From the NCBI GenBank assembly GCA_002364755.1, contig DEZI01000039.1:1-50882 (forward strand): a stretch of DNA of 50,882 nucleotides. The letters run 5' to 3'. Origin of the DNA: Stenotrophomonas maltophilia (GTDB lineage Bacteria > Pseudomonadota > Gammaproteobacteria > Xanthomonadales > Xanthomonadaceae). Under the pieces are notes generated by a model. The model saw only the letters and a list, made by a program, of their open reading frames with translations, searched no databases and was not told the origin of the DNA. A program made the translations under genes and the position numbers. The first letter of the stretch is position 1. Every line of letters begins with the position of its first letter. Shown in pieces: positions 7,980-15,600 of the stretch.

Positions 7980-10874
7980 ATGAAGCATTCGAAGTTGAGC
8001 CTGGCCTTGGCCGGGCTGGTGGGCATGGCAACGCTGGGCACGATCGGCCAGGCCAGTGCGATGAACTATCACGTGCAGGACGACCGCGTCGTTCTCAGCG
8101 GCGGCGTCAGCTGGGCCGATGTGGTGGCGCTGCCGGCGCTGTTGGCCAAGGCGCAGGCCGAAGGCCGACCGATCCGCGAGGTCGTGCTGCGCACCTCCAA
8201 CGGCGGGCTGCTGGTCGCCGGCGAATGGCTGCAGGCCATTATCCGCACCCAGGGCCTGGACACCATCGTGTCCGGCCACTGCATCTCGTCGTGCTCGATC
8301 ATGCAGTCCGGCGGCGTCAACCGGTACCTGGCCGGCGACCTGCCGATCGTCGACTCGGTGCAGATCCATGCCGCCAGCAGCGGCGGCCGCATCACTTACA
8401 ACCCGTCGCCGCGCATGACCCAGATCTACACCGGCAACTACGGCGGCGGCATGGATGCCGGCCTGCTGCACAAGGCCATGTATGAAGTGGTGGCGCCGAA
8501 CGGCCTGCTGGTGTTCCGCGACCCGTCGCGCACCAGCGGTAACTCGGTCAGCTTCGACCCCGATGGCAGCGGCCGCACCCTGCAGCTGTTCCCTGGCCAG
8601 GACATCTACAGCAACAACATCATCACCGAGGCCGGCTACCGCGACCCGGGCGACACCCTCAACGTCACCGGCAACGTCAGCGGTGACATCAACCCGGGCT
8701 ACCTGTCCACCGCTCGCCAGCTGCAGACCTTCGTCGAGGATGACTTCGCGCGCTGGAACGACGATGAGTACGACACTACCTACATCAATTACGCGGTGAC
8801 GCTCTACAACCGTGCGTCCAATGGCCCGAATGGCGTCGGCCAGTTCTCGCTGCAGGATTACCTCAACAATCCGGGCAACCAGGTGTTCCTGCAGGGCCAG
8901 CTGCGCCTCGCCGATCTGGATGTTTCCGCGCTGGCCAACTCGGCCGGCGTGATCCGCGTGGCCAAGGGTGGCACCTGGCGCACCTCGGCCACCACCGGCG
9001 CCGATTTCATGCTGGTCGACGGCGGCACCATCGCCCTGGAAGGTGGCGCGCTGCGCGCACCGGAAGTGCGGGTGATGCCCGGTGGCATGGTGGTCGGCCA
9101 CGGCGACATCGCGTCGCTGGAAACCGATACCGATGCGCTGCTCGGCGCGACCGGCCCGTCGCTGCGCGAGGACGGCTTCAACCGCCTGCGCGTGTACGGC
9201 ACCCTGATGCCGCGCGGTGGCGACCTGGTCACCCATGGCTACGTCAACATCATGCCGGGCGGCAACGTGCTGTTCGATGTCACCGAAGCCGGTGGCAGCG
9301 ATACCGGCCGCCTGCGCGTGGGCACCTTCTTCGACGGCGGCCAGACCGAAGGCGCGCTGGTGATCTCGCCCGGGGCGCACCTGGAGTTGAACGTCGCCCA
9401 GGGCTTCTATGCCGGCAATTACCAGCGCGAACTGGTCACCGGGCCGATCTACGAGGACGGATTCGCCGACGCCGTGCGCCTGGGTGATACGGGCTACAGC
9501 GCCAGCATCACCGACAACGAAGTCTTCCGCCCGCGCCACAACTCGCTGCTCAGCTTCAACATCCACCAGAGCGAAGACGGCCTGTCGCTGACCGCCAACC
9601 CGGGCTTCGACCAGCTGGCACAGCTGACCGCCAGCAACGGCAACCAGAGCCTGGGCGTCGCCCTGGCCGCCGCAGGGGATCGCCAGGACGCGCGCCTGAA
9701 ATCGCTGCTGGGCGCCCTGCAGTTTGCCGACCGCGATGTCATCGCCCAGCAGGCCGGTGCCCTGCGTGGTGATGCGCATGCCAGCCTGCGCCTGGCCGAC
9801 AACGCCCTGCTGGGCAGCATCGGCAACGTCGTCACGCAGCACCAGGCCGGCCTGCGCAGTGGCAGCGGTGATGCCGGCGGCCTGGCCGCGCAGGCGGCAC
9901 AGGCGGCGTCGGCACAGCCGGGCATGGCCAATGGCAGCCTGTTCAACCAGCTGGCCATGCACCTGGTGGAGCCGTCCGCGCAGGCGGTGGCCGGTTCGAG
10001 CGGCGTCAACTATGGCCCCGCTGAGCGCAACCACGGCTTCTGGGGCCGCGGCTTCGGCAGCCGTGGCCGCATCGATGGCGACGGCGGCGTGGCCGGCCTG
10101 ACCCACACCGTGGGCGGCATCGTGCTGGGTGCCGATACGCGCGTGGCCGATGACCGCGTCAGCCTGGGCGTGAGCGTGTCGGCGGCTGACATGTCGACCA
10201 AGGCCCGCGATGGCTCCGGCTTCACCGGTGACGTGCGCGCGCTGGATATCGGCGGTTACATCGATGCAACTTACGCGCGTGGCTACCTCTCAGCCGCCGT
10301 GCGCTACACCGACCTGCGCCACGACACCCGTCGCGGCATCGCCGGCATCGACGGCCTGGGCGATCCACTGCGCGCCAAGTACAACAACGATGCGATCTCC
10401 GCGCGCCTGGAGCACGGCTTCAGCTTCACCACCGGCAACGGCCTGGTGGTGCAGCCGCTGCTGCCGGTGGTGGATTACGCGCGCACCTCGGCCACGCGCT
10501 TCAATGAAGGGCAGGGCGCCGGCGCACTGGCCGGCCGTGGCGACAGCCTGGAAAGCATCCGCGTCGGTGCCGGCCTGCAGCTGTTCAAGACCTTCGACGG
10601 CAACAACGGCGAGCGCATCACCCCGCGCGCCCGCGTGGTCTGGCAGAAGGAACTGGGCGACACCCAGGCCCGGTACAGCACCGGCTTCGCCGCCGCCCCG
10701 GACCTGGTGTTCGGCAGCAGCAGCCAGACCTTGGGCGAACAGGTGCTGGCCTGGAACCTGGGCGTCACCAGCCGCGCCAGCGACCGCTTGTCGGTGATGG
10801 TCGACTACGTGGGTGAGCGCCGCGACGGCCAGGTGCAGAACGGCGTGATGCTGGGCCTCGGCTACGCGTTCTGA
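7980..10874 (+). CDS. autotransporter with ClpP-like N-terminal passenger domain
   Basis: A 964-residue type V secreted protein. Signal peptide about 1-27 (cut near QASA). Residues about 30-190 resemble the ClpP/COG3904 fold: TSNGGLLVAGEWLQ parallels the ClpP oxyanion loop NSPGGxxxAG, and GHCISSCSIMQSGG aligns without gaps to ClpP GQAASMGAFLLTAG, putting the nucleophile at Ser103. VQIHAASSGG parallels MIHQPLGG, putting the base at His130. A repetitive beta-helix-like region (about 330-560) and linker follow, then an autotransporter barrel from about 687 (FWGRGFGSRGR) to the terminal Phe (MLGLGYAF). The start at 7980 has GGAGAGAGA upstream. The third catalytic residue is unresolved, so protease activity is inference. 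Confidence 0.9.
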   Translation: MKHSKLSLALAGLVGMATLGTIGQASAMNYHVQDDRVVLSGGVSWADVVALPALLAKAQAEGRPIREVVLRTSNGGLLVAGEWLQAIIRTQGLDTIVSGHCISSCSIMQSGGVNRYLAGDLPIVDSVQIHAASSGGRITYNPSPRMTQIYTGNYGGGMDAGLLHKAMYEVVAPNGLLVFRDPSRTSGNSVSFDPDGSGRTLQLFPGQDIYSNNIITEAGYRDPGDTLNVTGNVSGDINPGYLSTARQLQTFVEDDFARWNDDEYDTTYINYAVTLYNRASNGPNGVGQFSLQDYLNNPGNQVFLQGQLRLADLDVSALANSAGVIRVAKGGTWRTSATTGADFMLVDGGTIALEGGALRAPEVRVMPGGMVVGHGDIASLETDTDALLGATGPSLREDGFNRLRVYGTLMPRGGDLVTHGYVNIMPGGNVLFDVTEAGGSDTGRLRVGTFFDGGQTEGALVISPGAHLELNVAQGFYAGNYQRELVTGPIYEDGFADAVRLGDTGYSASITDNEVFRPRHNSLLSFNIHQSEDGLSLTANPGFDQLAQLTASNGNQSLGVALAAAGDRQDARLKSLLGALQFADRDVIAQQAGALRGDAHASLRLADNALLGSIGNVVTQHQAGLRSGSGDAGGLAAQAAQAASAQPGMANGSLFNQLAMHLVEPSAQAVAGSSGVNYGPAERNHGFWGRGFGSRGRIDGDGGVAGLTHTVGGIVLGADTRVADDRVSLGVSVSAADMSTKARDGSGFTGDVRALDIGGYIDATYARGYLSAAVRYTDLRHDTRRGIAGIDGLGDPLRAKYNNDAISARLEHGFSFTTGNGLVVQPLLPVVDYARTSATRFNEGQGAGALAGRGDSLESIRVGAGLQLFKTFDGNNGERITPRARVVWQKELGDTQARYSTGFAAAPDLVFGSSSQTLGEQVLAWNLGVTSRASDRLSVMVDYVGERRDGQVQNGVMLGLGYAF

Positions 10875-10885
10875 GTAAAAGGCAC

Positions 10886-10909
10886 ACCGGCGGCAGCATC
10901 GCCGCCGGT
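10886..10909 (+). terminator. GC-rich hairpin after autotransporter gene
   Basis: A perfect 9-bp stem, ACCGGCGGC with GCCGCCGGT around a 6-base loop, starts 12 bases after the autotransporter stop codon. No T-run follows, so it is a 3'-protecting hairpin or weak terminator rather than a classic intrinsic one. Confidence 0.45.
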
Positions 10910-10948
10910 GCGCTATGGTCTGCGCAGGATTCCCGTGCAGGCCCGCCC

Positions 10949-11953
10949 ATGCAGATTGCCGTGTTCAGCGCCCGTCCCTACGACCGCCGCTTCCTGGAAG
11001 AAGCCAACGCGCGCGACGGCGCCGGGCAGGGCTTCCAGTTCGTCCATTTCGACGCCGCACTGGATGTGCACACCGCGGCACTCGCGCAGGACTGCGCCGC
11101 CGTCTGCGTATTCGTCAACGACCGCCTCGATGCCCCCGTGCTGCACGCGCTGCATGCACAGGGCGTGCGCGCCGTGCTGCTGCGCTGCGCCGGCTTCAAC
11201 AACATCGATCTGGCCGAGGCCGTGCGCCTGGGCCTGTTCGTCGCCCGCGTGCCGGCCTATTCGCCCGAGGCCGTGGCCGAACACGCGCTGGCGCTGGTGA
11301 TGACCCTCAACCGCCACACCCACCAGGCCTACAACCGCGTGCGCGAAGGCAACTTCATGCTGGATGGCCTGCTGGGCCGCACCCTGCACGGGCGCACCGT
11401 GGGCATCGTCGGCACCGGCAAGATCGGCCTGGCGACTGCGCGCATCTTCCGTGGCATGGGCTGCACCGTGCTTGGCCATGACCCGTACCCGTCGCCGGAC
11501 TTCGACGGGGTGGGGGAGAGCGTGGGGCTGGACGACCTGCTGGCGCGTGCGGACATCGTTTCGCTGCACTGCCCGCTGACGCCGGACACCCAGCACCTCA
11601 TCAACGACGCCTCGCTGGCGCGGATGAAGCCTGGCGCGATGCTGGTCAACACCTCGCGCGGCGAGCTGGTGGATACCCACGCGGTGATCCGCGCGCTGAA
11701 ATCGCGCCGGCTGGGCCACCTGGCCATCGACGTCTACGAGCAGGAAAGCGCGCTGTTCTTCCAGGATCTGTCCGGCGAGATCATCGACGACGAGGCCTTC
11801 CAGCGCCTGATGACCTTCCCCAACGTGCTGGTGACCGGCCACCAGGGCTTCTTCACCGTGGAGGCGCTGCAGGAGATCTCGGCCATCACCCTGGGCAACC
11901 TGGCCGATTTCGCCGCCGGGCGGGCATGTGCCAACCGGGTAGGGGCGGATTGA
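10949..11953 (+). CDS. ldhA: D-lactate dehydrogenase (2-hydroxyacid dehydrogenase)
   Basis: 334 residues, NAD-dependent D-2-hydroxyacid dehydrogenase of the fermentative D-lactate dehydrogenase branch, interconverting pyruvate and D-lactate in the cytoplasm. The N-terminal part (LRCAGFNNIDLAEA, VPAYSPEAVAEHALAL) is typical. The Rossmann loop GTGKIG lies at about 154-159. The catalytic Arg is in NTSRGELVD, Glu in YEQES and His in GHQGFFTVEAL. Length fits the family (about 330). The gene stands alone between the autotransporter gene and tRNA-Thr; its stop codon overlaps the -35 element of the tRNA promoter. A related 2-hydroxyacid substrate is possible. Confidence 0.92.
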   Translation: MQIAVFSARPYDRRFLEEANARDGAGQGFQFVHFDAALDVHTAALAQDCAAVCVFVNDRLDAPVLHALHAQGVRAVLLRCAGFNNIDLAEAVRLGLFVARVPAYSPEAVAEHALALVMTLNRHTHQAYNRVREGNFMLDGLLGRTLHGRTVGIVGTGKIGLATARIFRGMGCTVLGHDPYPSPDFDGVGESVGLDDLLARADIVSLHCPLTPDTQHLINDASLARMKPGAMLVNTSRGELVDTHAVIRALKSRRLGHLAIDVYEQESALFFQDLSGEIIDDEAFQRLMTFPNVLVTGHQGFFTVEALQEISAITLGNLADFAAGRACANRVGAD

Positions 11954-11979
11954 CCAGCGGGGTGGGCTGCCCGTAAAAT
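11950..11979 (+). promoter_or_regulatory. sigma70-type promoter of tRNA-Thr
   Basis: TTGACC (11950-11955), an 18-base spacer and TAAAAT (11974-11979), ending 10 bases before the tRNA 5' end. The -35 box overlaps the ldhA stop codon. Confidence 0.75.
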
Positions 11980-11989
11980 CGCCTGCTCA

Positions 11990-12065
11990 GCCGGAATAGC
12001 TCAGTTGGTAGAGCGGCGCATTCGTAATGCGTAGGTCGCAGGTTCGACTCCTGTTTCCGGCACCA
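11990..12065 (+). tRNA. tRNA-Thr (anticodon CGU)
   Basis: 76 bases folding as a full cloverleaf. The acceptor pairs GCCGGAA with TTCCGGC, the D arm is GCTC/GAGC, and the anticodon stem GCGCA/TGCGT carries the loop TTCGTAA with CGT at 12023-12025. The T arm is GCAGG/CCTGT with loop TTCGACT, and CCA is encoded. It reads ACG threonine codons. No copy of its 3' end is repeated elsewhere in the window, so there is no sign that it served as an island attachment site here. Confidence 0.97.
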
Positions 12066-12073
12066 GTTGCATG

Positions 12074-12104
12074 AAAAGCCCCGACCCAGGTCGGGGCTTT
12101 TTTG
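12074..12104 (+). terminator. intrinsic terminator of tRNA-Thr
   Basis: AAAA, then stem GCCCCGACC/GGTCGGGGC with a tiny loop, then a run of six T. It begins 8 bases after the tRNA. Confidence 0.93.
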
Positions 12105-12111
12105 TGCTCTG

Positions 12112-12174
12112 GTAGCGCCGGGCCATGCCCGGCGGAATGCCGGCAACCCGTAGTGCCAGCCCACGGCTGGCAGT
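12112..12174 (+). repeat. two SMAG-type REP palindromes
   Basis: GTAG-headed palindromes at 12112-12133 (core GCCGGGC/GCCCGGC) and 12150-12174 (GCCAGCC/GGCTGGC), both in plus orientation, directly after the tRNA terminator. Confidence 0.85.
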
Positions 12175-12675
12175 CCCCAGCTTCCGAATCTCGCGGCCTA
12201 CTCACCCCCGGCTTCCCAGGCACTGACTGCCGCGCCCTGTTCCTGACCTGGAAACCGCACCCGGCCATTCCTGTGCTATGAATACCCAGCCTTGCTTCAA
12301 GGCTCTTTCAAGGATTGAAAAGATGCGCAGGTCAGGGGAACTGCATGCGGTGTATCGACGCGCTTCACAGAGCGTCCAAATCACATTCAAACACCGGCTG
12401 CCGCAATAGCCCCAGGGCCGGCCTGGTTCGCGCCATTTGCGCAGCAGCGGTGATGCATTGCAGATATGGCGGTCCTGGTGCGACTCGCAATGACGGTTTT
12501 GGCATCAATAAGGCCCGTTTGGTGACGTGATCAATAATCGTGCTATCAACGAAGGTAATCATTACCTGCGTAAGTCACAGTCGGGAATTGATACATCTGG
12601 CTTGGACGTCCGGCAAGTTGCTTCTCTTCAATTCGCGAATGAAGTGGCCTGGTCTGCAATCAACAAGGAAGAATA
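12175..12675. other. intergenic region upstream of the RHS locus
   Basis: About 500 bases with no convincing gene and lower GC than the flanking core genes. It holds a small hairpin (AGCCTTG/CAAGGCT, 12289-12305) and a perfect dyad GGTAATCATTACC at 12554-12566, a possible operator for the RHS gene. No clear -35/-10 pair could be fixed. AAGGAAG at about 12667-12673 is the ribosome site for the RHS protein. Confidence 0.5.
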
Positions 12676-15600
12676 ATGCACGCACTTCGGGGTTTCAGAT
12701 TCATACTGATCGGCGCCGGTTTCTGCGGTCTGGCGCATGAATCCAAGGCTGCAGAGCCCTATCAGGAGTACAGCAAGCGTATCGAAGCGGCGCAGACGCT
12801 GACCGCGCTCAAGAGCGAGCTGATGGGGGACAGTGTCAGCGTCTACAACGGAGCAACGGACTTCTCCATCACCGACATCGAGCTTGCCGGTTCAGGTATG
12901 CCGGTTCGATTGGGCCGACGGTTATCGGTGGAGCTGACACCCGTTGGCCCGGGTGAGCCTATTGCCGCGCCGAAGCTGGCAGGACTCGGCAACTGGGATC
13001 TTGATGTACCTCATCTCTCCGCGACGTTCGACAGCGCCGTGGGTTGGCGGGGATTGGACTCCAGCGGCGGGCTGGCCGATATGCGGTGTTCGGTTGCGGT
13101 TTCTCCCGTCATTTCTTTCAGCGGTTCGATCAGCATTTTCGACATCTTCCAGGGCGTGAGCATTCACCTGCCGGGGGAGGGGGATCGCCCAATGTTGCTG
13201 GCTGAAGCAGGCGTGCCGCTTCCCAGTGATGGCGTCGCCCGAAGATGGACCAGTCGCGAGCGCGATGCGTTCAGCTGCATACCCATGCAGGCGGGCATGG
13301 TTGGCGAAGGCTTTGCAATGCAGACGACAGATGGTCGTCGTTTTGAATTCAACTACGCGGTAGGCCGACCCGCCGGAACCATGCGCCAGTCGCGGGGCCC
13401 CATGAACCTTCCGGTGACAATTGCCCGTACCCGGATGTTCCTGCTTGCCACCAAGGTAACGGACCGGTTCGGGAATACGTTGAGCTACGGCTACAACGCA
13501 CGCGGCAACCCAACCTCCATCGTAGCCGAGGATCGGAATGGCGAGATACGGAGGATTGATCTGGCGTATCAGAACGATCGTCTGACCACTGCCTCCACGA
13601 ACGGCCGGACGTGGACCTACGCGTATGACGGGGCGGGAAACCTTGCCTCGGTAACGCTGCCTGATGGCGCCATGTGGCAGTACGGCTATTCGGGAAATCT
13701 AAAGCCAGGGTTTGACTTCTGGGACGGCGACGCAGGCATTACGTGCGCCGGCGGCGCAGATCCGTTGCCGGCCAGCTACGAGGTTACGTCCCGGCATCCC
13801 TCGGGTGCGCTTGGAAGGTTCAGCTTCACCAATCTCCGGCACTACCGATCGGGTGTGCAGCGCAGCGAATGCGTACGCAAAGTGAACGGTCAGGATTTTT
13901 ACTACGTACTGCGCACTCCCAATCGGTTCGACGTAATGTCTCTGGTTGCCAAGGAGATCACCGGTCCAGGCATCGCACAACCGCTGCGGTGGACCTGGTC
14001 GTACACGCGCGATCCCCAGCCACTGTGGGGAACCGGGCAGCCTGTTGCCTACCCTTGCCAGACTTGTCCGACCAGCAAGGCGAACACGTTCAACAGGCCT
14101 GATGGCTCCAAGATCATCTACGACTACGGTTTCCTCTACGCGTGGAATGATGGGCAGTTGATGGGCTCCAGAACCTACGATGCGGGTGGGAACCTGCTGT
14201 CTTCGACTCGCTCTGAACTCATGACGGACGCACAGTTGGCCGGTCAGCCCTTCCACCCCAGTTACGGATTGAGCATCGGCGGCGATGACATCGGCACCTT
14301 GAAGGTGAGGCCGATGGCAAGTACCACGGTGACGCAGGACGGTACCGATTACCGATCCAACACCGACGCCTTCGACGTCTACGCTCGACCCACGCGCATC
14401 ACCAAGGCAAGTCCCTGGCATTCGCGAACCGATGCAACGCAGTACCACGACGACTCCAGTCGCTGGCTGCTGGGGCACGTTGGCACGGTAACGAACGTCA
14501 ATACAGGGGCCGTGGTTTCCCAGACCAGCTACGATGCCAATGCCATGCCGTCGCAGTCGTGGGCGTTTGGAAAATTGCAGCAGTCGCTTACCTATCATGC
14601 CGACGGCACCGTTGCCTCCATAAAGGATGGCAATGGCAACACCACAACCTTAGCCAGCTGGAAGCGTGGGAGTCCACAGTCGATTACCTGGCCCGATGGG
14701 CAGGTGCTTTCGGCCGTCGTAGACGATAACGGATGGATCAGGGCAGTCACTGATGAAAACGGATTCTCCACGCAGTATGGCTACGATGCGATGGGTCGAA
14801 TCTCCAGCATCACCTATCCGGCGGCCGACTCGGTCAACTGGAATGTCACGACCCAGACCTTCGCCCAGGCAGGTAGCGACGAGTATGGTCTCGGGCCCGG
14901 CCATTGGCGGCAGATCGTTGCCACAGGCAATGCGCGGCGAGAGACCTACCTGGACGCCTTGTGGCGGCCCTTGGTCACCCGTGAATACGACACGGCCGAT
15001 GTTGCAGGAACGCAGCGCTTCCACCGTTTTGCGTACGATGAGGAGGGGCGGCAGGTCTTTGCCTCATATCCGGGCGCCAGCGCCGCGCTTTCCACAGGAA
15101 CGTGGAGTGTCTTCGACGCCTTGGGACGGGTGACGTCGGTATCCCAGGACAGTGAGCTGGGCTTGCTTAGCACGGTTACCCAGTACCTGCCAGGCAATCA
15201 GACGCGAACAACCAACCCGCGTGGCCAGGCCACACTTTCCGGCTATCAGGTGTTTGACCAGCCCAACTACGATGTCCCGGTCTGGATCCAGCACCCGGAG
15301 GGGGCCTACACCGAGATCAGTCGGGACGTATTCGGCAAGCCGACAACCATCCGTCGGCGCAACGCGGATGGCACGCTGACGGTGACCCGCGGCTATGTCT
15401 ATGACGGCCATCAGCAGCTATGCAAAACCGTCGAACCGGAAACCGGCGCCACCGCTACCGGCTATGACGGCGCAGGCAATATCAGCTGGACTGCCTCCGG
15501 CCTTGAACTGCCCAGTACGTCGAGTTGCGATTCTCAAACGGCCATCGATTCCGGGCGTCGCGTAGACCGCACCTACGATGCGCGCAATCGGTTGAAGACG

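Noticed and set aside
12315..12530. Small plus-strand gene between tRNA-Thr and the RHS locus
   Set aside because: No ribosome site, odd composition and no recognisable domain.
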